From assembly GCA_030527015.1 (NCBI GenBank), contig JAUNBR010000014.1, positions 1-64,000 of the forward strand: a stretch of 64,000 bases of DNA. The letters run 5' to 3'. Every line of letters begins with the position of its first letter. Within the stretch, counting starts at the first letter, position 1. Below the pieces are notes generated by a model. It saw only the letters and a program-made list of their open reading frames with translations. It ran no database searches and had not been told where the DNA came from. This document shows, piece by piece, positions 1 through 9,041 of this stretch. Position numbers and translations under genes: made by a program. Source of the DNA: Planctomycetia bacterium. GTDB lineage: Bacteria; Planctomycetota; Planctomycetia; Pirellulales; Thermoguttaceae.

Positions 1-1
1 C

Positions 2-3000
2 ACCGCCGAGACGGGCATCACAAATCGCACCGCGGGCACGCAGTCCGGCACAGTGCAAGTTAATTCTGGCGCGGAGTACAATCTTTCCGGCTCGGGTATC
101 ATCTCCGGAGCGATAACCATCGACGCCCCCACAGCCATCCCCGGTGGCACCTCAACGCCAGGCGGCGTATTTAACCTCAGTGACAACGGAACCATTTCAA
201 ACACCGTCACAAACTCCGGCACATTCGGGATGACCGGCGGCTCCATCTCGAACGCGGATACAGATTTCACCGTCACAAATAATGCCGGCGCTACGTTTAG
301 CATTTCCAACGGCACCATCGACGAGGCGGTCGCGAACTCCGGCACGTTTAATCTTTCCGGCACGGGCGCGATTACCGGCACGGTGACGAACAACGCAGGC
401 GCCACGTTCGATTACGGCGGCGGCAGTTTTACGTCCATCGCGAACGCTGGTAACCTGAATTTCAGCACGGATTATACGTATGGCGCGCACACCATCACCG
501 GCAATGGTACAATGTCCAACACCGCGGGCACGACGTTCACGCTTTCCAGCGGCACGCTTTCGCAGGCCTTCACGGTTGGCGGCACGTTTAATCTTTCCGG
601 CACGGGCGCGACGACCGGTCTTGTGACCGTCCAAAACGCTGGAATTTTCACGCAGTCGGGTGGTTCTTCGAACGATATTTATATTGAGGCGGGTGGCTCG
701 GGCAGTCTTTCTGGCGCCGACGCGACGGTGACGGGTAACGTCACGAACTACGGCACATTCGGGATGACCGGCGGCTCCATTCAGGGTACGGGTAAAACCG
801 TCCAGAATATTAGCACCGAAACGTCTACAGGCACGTTTGACCTTTCCGGCGGTCAAATTTATAATCCCGTCGCGAACTCCGGCACGTTTAATCTTTCCGG
901 CACGGGCATAATTTCCGGCGCGGTGACGACCTCGAATGATTTTAACATGTCCGCGGGCACAATTACCGCGAATGTTACCGTCACGGGCGGTACGTTCGAT
1001 ATGACGGGTGGAAGCATTACAGGTCTGGCCACACTGTCGGGCGGAACGACGACCGTTTCCGGCGGAACTTGGGAAAATTTTAACACAGGGGTGGATGTTA
1101 ATACGGTTCAGGACGCTACTCTGACAATAGGAGGGAGTGAGACCACCACAGGTACCCTCAACCTGTATACGCTTACCTTGAACAACAACGCAATTCTTAA
1201 CCTTGAGGAGAATGGCGTTTTGGGATTATCCTATCAGCTAAAAAGAGGTGACGGCGCAAATATTACGATTAACTTCAAAGGTGGTACGGTCAAGGCAATC
1301 GGTGACGATGCTTTACTTTTAGGAGCAGGTACGACGGAGGGATCTTCTCATGTGATTTTTCATGAAAACACGACTACGATCTTTGACGCGAATGGTAAAG
1401 GGATGACCATGAATGCGTCTACGACGGGCACAAAAACAGAAAATATGGGAAATATTAAGATTGTAGATTCGTCAGGCTCAACTTCAGTAGGCCATATTAT
1501 TTTTGCTGATCATACCCAGCTTACCATAGGAGGAACCATTATCGTTGACAAAGCCTCGCTTGATATTCAAAACGCGGGTATGCATGGAACGAATTTGACG
1601 ATTACGAATGCTGGATCTGTAGAAATTTCATCTGCGTATACGACGCAGAGTTCCTTTACGGGCGAAATTGTGGTAGACAATGGTGTCTTGGAACTACATA
1701 CGACGACTCCCTTTGGTGATGCAAGTACGGTGGACGGCCCCGATTTCATTCAGGTCAATTCCTCCGGAACGCTTACGTTCCACAGTACAGATTCCAACAT
1801 TTTTTCACCTATCAAGGTGAACGGGGGAACGGTGTCGAGTGCTGGTACTGGAACTTTATTGCTTTCAAATAAAATTACTAGTGACGGTGGAGGTACTATT
1901 TCCGTGCCTTTAACGCTTCAAAACACAACGGCGCAAACGATTGAAGTGACGAACGATACCTTAAATATTAATAACACCATTTCCGGTGGCACTGGCATCA
2001 CGAGTTTTACGAAAACGGGCGCAGGTACGTTGAGCCTTTCCGGCAATACGTCGCTGAACCAGGTGGTGGAAGCGGGAACCTTAGCGCGTACGGACGGCAC
2101 TTCGACCGGTACGGTGACGGTGGGAGATGCAGACGGGACGCTCACGGGGGCGTATACTCTTTCTGGAGGTAAGCAGTCCGGACAGGTGACGGTGAATACC
2201 GGCTCAAGGATTTCTATTACCGGTGGTAATGCATCGAATGTGGAAGTGACGGCCGGCGCGACGGGGGAATTAATCTCTGGTAATATTACCGAAAAACTTA
2301 CAAATAGAGGGACGTTCGATATTGGAACTGCCACATCCGATGGGACGGCATCACTGATCGCGGACAATTATGGTACTCTGAGGCTGAACACAGGAACGAT
2401 TACTGGAACAGTGACAAACTATGGTGAGGACTTTACACTTTCAGGAGGAAGCTTTAACGGTACCATAACTAACGAATCCACAGGAAATATGATAATCAGT
2501 GGTAGTACTATAGCAGGAACGACTCAACCTGTTGCAAACGCAATTTTGAATAACAAAAATACTGTTACCATGACGAGTGGAACGCTTGAACACGTTGCAA
2601 TTAACATTACCAGTCCTGAAACTCGCTCTGCTAATTTTACTATAGATGGCGGGACTATAGAGAGCACGGCGACGTTTAATGTGACGGGCAATGCAACGCA
2701 TAAGGCGAATCTTTATATAAACGGGGGGGAACCGACGTCAACAGACACGACGGGGGTTGGATGTGGTGTAACTGTCAACGAATATGGTTATGCGGAAGTC
2801 AATGGTGGCTACACGGGTAATATTGCAGTGCACAAAGATGGAGAACTTATTATATTAAAAACCGGCACGGGAGCACCTAGTGTAAGAAACATTCATGTAG
2901 GAGAGGTGGCTACCCCTGGAGGAAACGTGGAAATTCATGGTGGTACAGTGAGGGGGAGCTTTGCTAATTACGGTACGATTAATCAGTCTGGGGGAACCGT

Positions 3001-4231
3001 CAATGACGCAGGATGGAACTATGCGGCCGGGGACTATACTCTCTCTGGAGGAACGATTTTGGGAGGAGGTTCATTTGGTTTTATGAATTCAGGAGGTTCC
3101 GTGACAATCGAAGGAACCGGTGAAATCTTGACGGGATTCCGAACTAACAACAATGGAAGTGTTACCATGACAGGAGGTAAAATTGATGGCTATTTGCAAA
3201 TAAGCTACGGAACGGCAAGTTTTACCGGCGGTAAGATTGTCGGGACGTCAACATCGGGGGTTTACGGTATTGATGGTGTTACCGTGGGGGAGTACGAAAC
3301 TAGCGGTGGTGCTACATTTACGATTAACCCCGGCACGGATCCAAGTACATATTCGTTCACTACGGATAAATTTTCTGTTGGAGTGAACGCTGCGTCGGGA
3401 ACGGTAAACCATCTGACGGGAGATATTAGTGCCACTGAATCGGTCGAATTGGGGGTGGAAAAGAGAGATCTGTCGGGAACGGGAAGATATAATCTGGTGG
3501 GTGGAAGTGTTACGACGCCTACTTTTACGGTAAATACCGGCTCGACGCTGTATTTGCCGGGACTTACGGGAACTGCGGCAGATGGTACGGTGACCGGGGA
3601 CGTGACAAATGCCGGAACCCTCGAATTGAGAAATAGAGGTGAAGATGGTTTGAGTTCCACGGAAGTGGTAGCGGCAAGCTATACGGAATCTATTATTTCA
3701 GGTAATTTTAATAATACCGGACTGTTGAGTATCGGTGTTTTGTGGACAGATCTTGCAAGTGAAGCGACAGGTGAGTTTTTCGAAACAGGCGACGCGAATG
3801 GACGAGCGGACTGGCTGAAGGTGAGTAATGCCACTGACACTGACCCTGGCACTGCAACGGTTACTCTTTCAGGAAATCTTTGGTTGGAACTGGGGAATGC
3901 GACTCAGTGGACTGAGGCTGATCTGGGTACATATATTCCTATAATTTATTCGGACACGATGATTACAGGCACGTTCGATTCTGTGAGCTGGACGTCTGGC
4001 ATGCAGGATGGACTGGCGTGGGAATTTGTTGTTCCGGGGCAAGTTGATGATCCTGTTGCTGCGAGTACCAGTGCGGGAGGTCTGACGACTATGGCTATTG
4101 GGAATGAAGGAAAGATAGGGTACATTCGATTGGTCGAATCACAAACACAGGTTCCAGAACCGGCGACGTGGGGTATGATGCTCCTGGGTCTGGCAGGACT
4201 TTTATATTTCTGCCGTCGAAAACAGGCCTAG
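2..4231 (+). CDS. Giant PEP-CTERM beta-strand-repeat protein (5' end outside window)
   Basis: The reading frame is open to the window edge, so the true start lies upstream; at least 1,409 residues are present. The chain is almost entirely Gly/Thr/Ser/Asn-rich short repeats of the type G-T-F-N-L-S-G-T-G and V-T-N-x-G-T-F, as expected of a right-handed beta-helix or autotransporter-like passenger. The last 25 residues start with VPEPATWGMMLLGLAG and end in CRRKQA. That is a PEP-CTERM signal: a PEP motif, a hydrophobic segment and a basic tail. In known systems exosortase recognises this signal and the protein is delivered to the cell surface or matrix; no exosortase gene is visible here. The first 1.1 kb is noticeably more GC-rich and more regular than the rest, with a 29-nt module repeated at about 350, 590 and 890. 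An intrinsic terminator follows. The structural class is well supported; the ligand or function is unknown. Confidence 0.93.
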   Translation, partial: TAETGITNRTAGTQSGTVQVNSGAEYNLSGSGIISGAITIDAPTAIPGGTSTPGGVFNLSDNGTISNTVTNSGTFGMTGGSISNADTDFTVTNNAGATFSISNGTIDEAVANSGTFNLSGTGAITGTVTNNAGATFDYGGGSFTSIANAGNLNFSTDYTYGAHTITGNGTMSNTAGTTFTLSSGTLSQAFTVGGTFNLSGTGATTGLVTVQNAGIFTQSGGSSNDIYIEAGGSGSLSGADATVTGNVTNYGTFGMTGGSIQGTGKTVQNISTETSTGTFDLSGGQIYNPVANSGTFNLSGTGIISGAVTTSNDFNMSAGTITANVTVTGGTFDMTGGSITGLATLSGGTTTVSGGTWENFNTGVDVNTVQDATLTIGGSETTTGTLNLYTLTLNNNAILNLEENGVLGLSYQLKRGDGANITINFKGGTVKAIGDDALLLGAGTTEGSSHVIFHENTTTIFDANGKGMTMNASTTGTKTENMGNIKIVDSSGSTSVGHIIFADHTQLTIGGTIIVDKASLDIQNAGMHGTNLTITNAGSVEISSAYTTQSSFTGEIVVDNGVLELHTTTPFGDASTVDGPDFIQVNSSGTLTFHSTDSNIFSPIKVNGGTVSSAGTGTLLLSNKITSDGGGTISVPLTLQNTTAQTIEVTNDTLNINNTISGGTGITSFTKTGAGTLSLSGNTSLNQVVEAGTLARTDGTSTGTVTVGDADGTLTGAYTLSGGKQSGQVTVNTGSRISITGGNASNVEVTAGATGELISGNITEKLTNRGTFDIGTATSDGTASLIADNYGTLRLNTGTITGTVTNYGEDFTLSGGSFNGTITNESTGNMIISGSTIAGTTQPVANAILNNKNTVTMTSGTLEHVAINITSPETRSANFTIDGGTIESTATFNVTGNATHKANLYINGGEPTSTDTTGVGCGVTVNEYGYAEVNGGYTGNIAVHKDGELIILKTGTGAPSVRNIHVGEVATPGGNVEIHGGTVRGSFANYGTINQSGGTVNDAGWNYAAGDYTLSGGTILGGGSFGFMNSGGSVTIEGTGEILTGFRTNNNGSVTMTGGKIDGYLQISYGTASFTGGKIVGTSTSGVYGIDGVTVGEYETSGGATFTINPGTDPSTYSFTTDKFSVGVNAASGTVNHLTGDISATESVELGVEKRDLSGTGRYNLVGGSVTTPTFTVNTGSTLYLPGLTGTAADGTVTGDVTNAGTLELRNRGEDGLSSTEVVAASYTESIISGNFNNTGLLSIGVLWTDLASEATGEFFETGDANGRADWLKVSNATDTDPGTATVTLSGNLWLELGNATQWTEADLGTYIPIIYSDTMITGTFDSVSWTSGMQDGLAWEFVVPGQVDDPVAASTSAGGLTTMAIGNEGKIGYIRLVESQTQVPEPATWGMMLLGLAGLLYFCRRKQA

Positions 4232-4266
4232 GATCGTTGAATGTCGTTGAGGAATCTCGTGTGAAA

Positions 4267-4296
4267 AGGGACGTGTGAATCACGTCTCTTTTTTTG
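4267..4296 (+). terminator. Intrinsic terminator of the PEP-CTERM gene
   Basis: GACGTG and CACGTC form a stem around a 5-nt loop, extended by G-T pairs, followed directly by a T-run (CTCTTTTTTT). It sits about 40 nt after the stop codon. Confidence 0.85.
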
Positions 4297-4311
4297 TGGA
4301 AAAGGGGGGAG

Positions 4312-4360
4312 GGAGTTAGGAGTTAGGAGGGAGGAGGGAGGAGTTGGGAGTTGGGAGTTG
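4312..4360 (+). repeat. Heptanucleotide tandem array (7 units)
   Basis: Seven head-to-tail 7-bp units: GGAGTTA twice, GGAGGGA twice, GGAGTTG three times, running into further G-runs up to 4373. A second array with the same consensus (GGRGTKR) is at 8669-8717. The strand has many G-triplets and could form a G-quadruplex. Confidence 0.9.
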
Positions 4361-4373
4361 GGGGGGTTGGGGG

Positions 4374-4402
4374 TTGACAGGGGGGGGCTGCTCTGGTATT
4401 AT
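4374..4402 (+). promoter_or_regulatory. Sigma70-type promoter with an eight-G tract in the spacer
   Basis: A perfect TTGACA (4374-4379) and TATTAT (4397-4402) are separated by 17 bp. The first eight bases of that spacer are an uninterrupted G-run (4380-4387). It points at the hydrolase gene starting at 4496, giving a leader of roughly 85 nt. Slippage in the G-run would change the -35/-10 distance. Confidence 0.7.
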
Positions 4403-4418
4403 GGGGGGAGTTTTTATG

Positions 4419-4468
4419 GAATGCCTCGGTGATGTGCAAAATGGAAATTTAAAATGGAATCAGAATAT
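4419..4468 (+). repeat. DPE, forward, right half only
   Basis: Matches the right half of the dispersed element: AATGCC, then the right arm GGAAATTTAAAATGGAA and CAGAATAT. The left arm is missing. It lies in the 5' leader of the hydrolase gene. Confidence 0.7.
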
Positions 4469-4495
4469 GCCTGATAAAAAGGAGAGGTTTACACC

Positions 4496-6586
4496 ATGAA
4501 ATTAAAGGTGTTATTGCTTACAGTACTGAATTTTGCGATTCTTTCGCAAGGTATGGCGGCAGAATCCAATATGATTTTTCATTTGTCGAATGCTTATGTC
4601 GGTCGAACACTATCGATCCAAGATGGTATTTTGCGTACCGTGAAGATCGAAAATAAACGACTTAAGAAGAGTTGGGAGCCGACCGAGGCGGCCGAATTTC
4701 GAGTGCGCGTTTCGAAGGGAACGCAATTTTTGGAGGGAGACGAGATTTTGTCGTCGCGCGATTTTAAGTGCACGGGTCAAAAGTCGTATGTTTTGCAGGA
4801 AGGAGGAAAAGGACTGGAATTTACCCTGGAAAATAAAACGCGTCCGATGAAAGTGGTGGTTCGTTATGAACTGAAAACGGACGAATTTTATATGAGGAAA
4901 TGGCTGGAGATCGAATCGGGAACTCCGATAACGCTGGAATATATAGAGGTGGAATCGATTCCGGCGGCGGATGCGAGTCAGCCGTATACGTGCAGGGAGA
5001 TTTATGCACGCGGTACGTGGCGTCCGGGTCTGGGTCAGCCGCTTTATACGACACAGACGAGCACGTTTTGGGGAATGGAATTTCCGGCGGCGGTGAATTC
5101 GGTGGAAGCAAAAGTCCTGCAGTGCGCCTATTATTGGGGCCGTGAGGTGAAAGCGGGAGAAAAATACAAAACATATGCGTCGGTGTGTGGCGTGGGAGAT
5201 GATCCGGCATATGTTTTCGAGGCGTTTTTGGAATATATCGATAAAACGCGTGCCCATGAAGCACGTCTGCAGGTCCAGTATAACACATGGTTTGACATGG
5301 GTGGCGGCGTTACGAAAGACAGCTTCAAAACAAGCATCGAAACGATTCATGATCAGCTGGTACAAAAACGTGGGTGCCCGGCGCTGAACGCGTATGTGAT
5401 TGATGCTGGGTGGAGCAGAAAAACGGACGTTCTGAAACAGGCGTATCCGGTAAATAATAAATTCGATTCGGATTTTACCACGTCACGTCAGGCGGTCAAA
5501 GCAGCAGAATCCTCTCTTGGTCTGTGGCTGAGCCCGGGATGTTTTTTTGGTTCGCAGCCGATGGTTTCGGAATATCGTGCGGCGGGGTATGAGGCCCTGT
5601 CACTGTCCATGTCGATGTGTGGTCCGAAGTATATGGACTTATGGGAAAAAAGAGTTCTGGAACTGACGAAACTTGGTATCAGCTATTTTAAATTTGACGG
5701 ACTTTTTGGGCATTTACATGTGCGCGATTTTGAACTGCAGGGCCGAGGCTGTCCTGGGATGCCGCAGCTGGAAACGAATTTTAGCTGTAATGATGAAAGG
5801 CTTAACGAAGATAAGTATAATGAGTTAAAATATTATTATTTGACCGCGGGCAGTGAACGTCTGATTTCAGCGTTTACAAAAATACGGGAAATTAACCCCG
5901 AAATATATATCGCCATCACGAATGGCGCTTGGCTGAGTCCGTGGTGGCTTCAGCATGTGGACACGGTTTGGCTGATTAACGCGGGAGATGCCGCGACAGG
6001 CGCGACGCGCAGAGAAGAACTGGTTTATCGAGATGGTATTTATAATTCGATATATCGGGTGGAGAAAACACAATTTCCGATGAATTCACTCTTTAACCAT
6101 GAGCCGAAAAAGAATAAAGCGGGCGAAACGGCGAAGGAATTTCGAGATTATCTGTGGATGAATATGTCTCGGGGTACCGGATTCATCGAATTATATATTC
6201 GTCCTAGAGTTTTGACGGAATCCGACTGGGATATTTTGTCGGAGGGAATTTTGTGGGTGCATGAAATATTTCCGTGTTTTAAGCGTGCACGGATGCATGG
6301 GGGCGCGCCACAGAAGGGAGAGGTTTACGGTTTTTCTGGATGGGATGGGGTGAAAATCGGTTACGTTTCGATTCATAATCCGTCGGACGTGGCGCAGGAT
6401 TATAACGTTCATTTAGATCGTGCTTTAGGAATGCTTCCGGGAGATACGAACACGTATAAAGTGAAGGAAGTCGTGGGCGGAGGAAAAAATGATTTGGCCA
6501 CGGAATATAAATTTGGAGATTCTCTGACACTAAAAATGGAACCGGGAGAAATCCGCGTGATTCAGTTTGAGGTGTCGGGCACGTAA
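4496..6586 (+). CDS. Secreted glycoside hydrolase, alpha-galactosidase-like TIM barrel
   Basis: 696 residues. An N-terminal signal peptide (about residues 1-22, ending in GMAA) implies export. A beta-rich N-terminal region of about 250 residues is followed by a barrel carrying YVIDAGW, LWLSPGC and YFKFDG, then a C-terminal beta domain. The K-F-D strand resembles the nucleophile Asp of clan GH-D enzymes (GH27/GH36) and the D-A-G-W strand their substrate-binding Asp. That points to release of alpha-linked galactose or a similar terminal sugar from polysaccharides or glycans outside the cytoplasm. The start is supported by AAAGGAGAGG just upstream. The gene has its own promoter at 4374-4402 and no obvious operon partner. 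The hydrolase fold is confident; substrate and exact GH family are not. Confidence 0.85.
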   Translation: MKLKVLLLTVLNFAILSQGMAAESNMIFHLSNAYVGRTLSIQDGILRTVKIENKRLKKSWEPTEAAEFRVRVSKGTQFLEGDEILSSRDFKCTGQKSYVLQEGGKGLEFTLENKTRPMKVVVRYELKTDEFYMRKWLEIESGTPITLEYIEVESIPAADASQPYTCREIYARGTWRPGLGQPLYTTQTSTFWGMEFPAAVNSVEAKVLQCAYYWGREVKAGEKYKTYASVCGVGDDPAYVFEAFLEYIDKTRAHEARLQVQYNTWFDMGGGVTKDSFKTSIETIHDQLVQKRGCPALNAYVIDAGWSRKTDVLKQAYPVNNKFDSDFTTSRQAVKAAESSLGLWLSPGCFFGSQPMVSEYRAAGYEALSLSMSMCGPKYMDLWEKRVLELTKLGISYFKFDGLFGHLHVRDFELQGRGCPGMPQLETNFSCNDERLNEDKYNELKYYYLTAGSERLISAFTKIREINPEIYIAITNGAWLSPWWLQHVDTVWLINAGDAATGATRREELVYRDGIYNSIYRVEKTQFPMNSLFNHEPKKNKAGETAKEFRDYLWMNMSRGTGFIELYIRPRVLTESDWDILSEGILWVHEIFPCFKRARMHGGAPQKGEVYGFSGWDGVKIGYVSIHNPSDVAQDYNVHLDRALGMLPGDTNTYKVKEVVGGGKNDLATEYKFGDSLTLKMEPGEIRVIQFEVSGT

Positions 6587-6632
6587 ATGGGAAATTTCCC
6601 GAGGCATGTAAATTCTCGTGTCCTGAGTATTT

Positions 6633-6740
6633 TTATAGCCGATACGCTATAAAATTCGGCTTCCCCGGCATTCTGCATCGTGGAAAAGGTGCTTTCAGAG
6701 CGAGCTGTGGAAGATGACGTTAAGGTAAACCAGGGTAATA
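6633..6740 (+). repeat. DPE, forward, near full length
   Basis: Left arm GCCGATACGCTATAAAATTC, inner CCCCGGCATT, then GCTTTCAGAG and a diverged right arm ending CCAGGGTAATA. It fills almost all of the gap between the hydrolase and the thioredoxin gene. Confidence 0.8.
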
Positions 6741-6752
6741 TCGGGGAATCCT

Positions 6753-7370
6753 ATGAAAAATGGCCTGTTACGGTGTTTTGGAATGCGGCGAGCTGTTTCG
6801 AGTTATGAATCGGGTGGCTGGCGAGGAACGCGAGTTTTGTTGTGTTTCGCATTTTTGATACTGTTGGTCATGGCGTTTCTGATGACGGTGAAGCACAGTG
6901 ATCGGGAAGGTGCGGGAGAATGGGAAAATTTTGTTGGAACGCAGGCGAAACTCGGTGGTTTCTTTTTGGACGGAACGGAATGTCGTCTGGAAGATTACGC
7001 GGGAAAAGTCGTTTTGTTGGATTTTTGGGCCACGTGGTGTTCGCCGTGCCGGCGTGAAGTGGTGGAGAATCTTATCCCACTTTATGAAAAATATCATGAA
7101 GATGGGCTGGAAATCGTGGGCATTTCGTATGATTCGGATGCGTCGAAAGCGATAAAATTTTCACAGGAAAATGGAATTCGGTGGAAGCATCTTTTGGTCT
7201 CCGGTGTACAGTCGAATGGCGAATGGCTTTCGAAATATTATAAGGTGCAGTCCATTCCGTTTACGGTTTTAATCGGACGTGATGGAAAAATTGTGTCGGT
7301 AAACTCACATGGCGCTCAGCTGGAAAAGTGGATACAAAAAGAAATTCAGAGTGGTGGTGGAAGTTCGTGA
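6753..7370 (+). CDS. Membrane-anchored TlpA/ResA-type thioredoxin
   Basis: 205 residues. One N-terminal transmembrane segment (about residues 26-45) places the catalytic domain outside the cytoplasmic membrane. The C-terminal domain is an AhpC/TSA-like thioredoxin fold with the active-site motif W-C-S-P-C near residue 95, preceded by the strand VVLLDFWAT. A cis-proline region, SIPFTVLI, lies near residue 170. Family members reduce disulfides of exported proteins, for example during cytochrome c maturation, or act as peroxide reductases; nothing nearby selects between these. A CGGGGA ribosome-binding site precedes the ATG. The next gene begins 57 nt downstream on the same strand, so the two are probably co-transcribed. 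Confidence 0.9.
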   Translation: MKNGLLRCFGMRRAVSSYESGGWRGTRVLLCFAFLILLVMAFLMTVKHSDREGAGEWENFVGTQAKLGGFFLDGTECRLEDYAGKVVLLDFWATWCSPCRREVVENLIPLYEKYHEDGLEIVGISYDSDASKAIKFSQENGIRWKHLLVSGVQSNGEWLSKYYKVQSIPFTVLIGRDGKIVSVNSHGAQLEKWIQKEIQSGGGSS

Positions 7371-7427
7371 TGGTGAGGTGAAATCGCGGTATGAAATGGA
7401 ATATGGAATCCGTAGAAGGGAAAACTT

Positions 7428-8696
7428 ATGAATAAAAGCTCCCCAGAGGTTTTTTTGGGCCGTGCGTCGGTGGTAGGCAGGCTGTTCTTTTTTCTTGTTC
7501 TTGTTTTTTTCTTTTTGGTTGCCGTTAAACTGTTCGGTAATTCGGTGGAAACGTTCGGCAGTGAGTCGATAAAATCGCTTTTTGACGGACTTAAAAATCC
7601 CTTCGCGGGTCTGGCGGTGGGAATTCTGGCCACGGCTCTGATTCAGAGTTCCTCGGCGACGACCAGTATTATCGTGGCGATGGTAGGTTCCGGGCAGCTG
7701 GATTTCGCGACGGCGATTCCCATGGTCATGGGCGCGAATGTCGGTACGACGATCACCTGTCTGGTGATCGCGTTCGGGCATGTGGGAGATAAAATCACAT
7801 TCGGACGCGCTTTTGCCGGAGGAACGGTTCATGATAATTTTAATATCCTGACGGTGTGTATTCTGTTTCCGGTGGAAATTCTTACCCGACATATAAATGG
7901 AACTGGTTTTTTGGAGGGCAGTGCACTTTATCTGACGGGATTCTTGACGGGTGGAACCGCTGCCGCGTCGGCCTCCAGCACGACTCTGGGATCTCTGAAT
8001 CCGATTAACGCGACGGTCGCTCCGGTGGCGGCGGCGATTCAGGAATTCTTTTTCCGTCTCCCGATCCTCGAAGGAAATTGGAAAGCGATTCCTTCGGCTA
8101 TTTTCGCCCTGATTCTGCTGATTATCTCCCTGATATGGATCACGAAAAATATGAAAGTGCTCATCGCGGGAAAAGCAGAAGTATGGATTCAGAAAATTTT
8201 GTCGGAAAGAGGTTACCTGGGACTTCTTATCGGTTTTACGCTGACGATGATCGTGCAGTCTTCGTCGATTACGACTTCCCTTCTGGTGCCCATGTACGCG
8301 GCGGGAATTATTACGCCTTTTCAGGCTTTTCCGATTCTCGTGGGAGCAAATATCGGGACCACGACTACCGGTCTGCTGGCGTCCACCGTTTCCGATTCGT
8401 CCCTGGGAATTACGATCGCCCTGGTGCACACGCTGTTTAACGTGGTCGGAACCCTGATTTTTTACCCGCTGCCCTTCATGCGAAAAATCCCAGTCGCGAT
8501 CTCTGAGTTTTTTGCGTCGAAGGTTATCCAGCACCGTATATGGGCCCTGGTTTATGTGGTCATGGTGTTCTTCGTGATTCCGATTACCGGAATCTTTATC
8601 TGGAAAGATCCGCCGAAAGAAGGGCTGAATGCTCCACAGGCGGAGATGCAAAATGTGGAAGAGGGAGGGGAGTTGGGAGTGAGGAGTGAGGGGTGA
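7428..8696 (+). CDS. Na+/phosphate cotransporter, NptA/PNaS family
   Basis: 422 residues and strongly hydrophobic. It shows the two inverted QSSS repeats diagnostic of the Na/Pi-cotransporter family: IQSSSATTS near residue 72 and VQSSSITTS near residue 277. Each is followed by a GANVGTT or GANIGTT motif. It should import phosphate with sodium across the inner membrane. Many bacterial homologues carry a fused C-terminal PhoU domain. Here the protein stops without one and a separate PhoU-like gene follows at 9042. The last dozen residues (G-E-L-G-V-R-S-E-G) and the stop codon come from the heptamer array at 8669-8717, so the C terminus looks repeat-derived. The RBS is GAAGGG. Confidence 0.92.
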   Translation: MNKSSPEVFLGRASVVGRLFFFLVLVFFFLVAVKLFGNSVETFGSESIKSLFDGLKNPFAGLAVGILATALIQSSSATTSIIVAMVGSGQLDFATAIPMVMGANVGTTITCLVIAFGHVGDKITFGRAFAGGTVHDNFNILTVCILFPVEILTRHINGTGFLEGSALYLTGFLTGGTAAASASSTTLGSLNPINATVAPVAAAIQEFFFRLPILEGNWKAIPSAIFALILLIISLIWITKNMKVLIAGKAEVWIQKILSERGYLGLLIGFTLTMIVQSSSITTSLLVPMYAAGIITPFQAFPILVGANIGTTTTGLLASTVSDSSLGITIALVHTLFNVVGTLIFYPLPFMRKIPVAISEFFASKVIQHRIWALVYVVMVFFVIPITGIFIWKDPPKEGLNAPQAEMQNVEEGGELGVRSEG

Positions 8697-8717
8697 GGGG
8701 TGAGGAGTTGGGGGTGG
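8669..8717 (+). repeat. Heptanucleotide tandem array (7 units), overlapping a gene end
   Basis: Units GGAGTTG, GGAGTGA twice, GGGGTGA twice, GGAGTTG and GGGGTGG. The consensus and unit number match the array at 4312-4360. The transporter stop codon TGA (8694-8696) is inside the fourth unit. Confidence 0.88.
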
Positions 8718-8728
8718 TACCCCTTTTA
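8711..8728 (+). terminator. Possible short terminator after the Na/Pi transporter
   Basis: GGGG, loop TGGTA, CCCC, then TTTTAT. The stem is only 4 bp, so it may be weak or coincidental. Confidence 0.3.
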
Positions 8729-8841
8729 TAAAAAGGAAGTTGAGATAAAATGACGGGCTTTATTCGAGGCGTGATTTTGGGATGCTGAGGTTCAGGGATT
8801 TCCGCTTCGTACGGCTCGGAATGGGAGTGTTTTCCGTGAAG

Positions 8842-8947
8842 TATACTGGTTCCAATTTAAAATTTCGTTTTGTGCGGCTCTAAAAGCAGGCTTTTTCAGC
8901 GAAGCAAAAAAGCTGGTGAAGCGAAATTTTATAATGTATCGGGTATA
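8842..8947 (-). repeat. DPE, reverse, full length
   Basis: Begins TATACTGGTTCCAATTTAAA and ends GTATCGGGTATA; the inner stem is GGCTTTTT/AAAAAGC. It differs from the copy at 52929-53035, 44 kb away, at only about five positions. An additional loose right arm follows at about 8959-8990. Confidence 0.93.
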
Positions 8948-9041
8948 AAATGCTAGAGATGTGGAAATTTATAGTGTGCATCGGGTGTAAATCGGTATAA
9001 ATAGAATAGAACGAAATATAAAAGATTAAAGGATATTTGTT

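Noticed and set aside
4610-5365. 251-codon minus-strand frame inside the hydrolase gene
   Set aside because: Shadow of the strong + strand coding frame; the composition (Arg, His, Phe, Ile) is typical of an antisense frame.
7305-8651. 448-codon open frame on the minus strand over the Na/Pi transporter
   Set aside because: Its product is Arg/His/Gln-rich with no motif, while the + strand frame has the diagnostic QSSS repeats. It is a shadow frame.
8749-8787. Twelve-codon mini-gene with an AAGGAAG upstream
   Set aside because: The spacing is about 11 nt and the peptide has no feature; the pattern could arise by chance.
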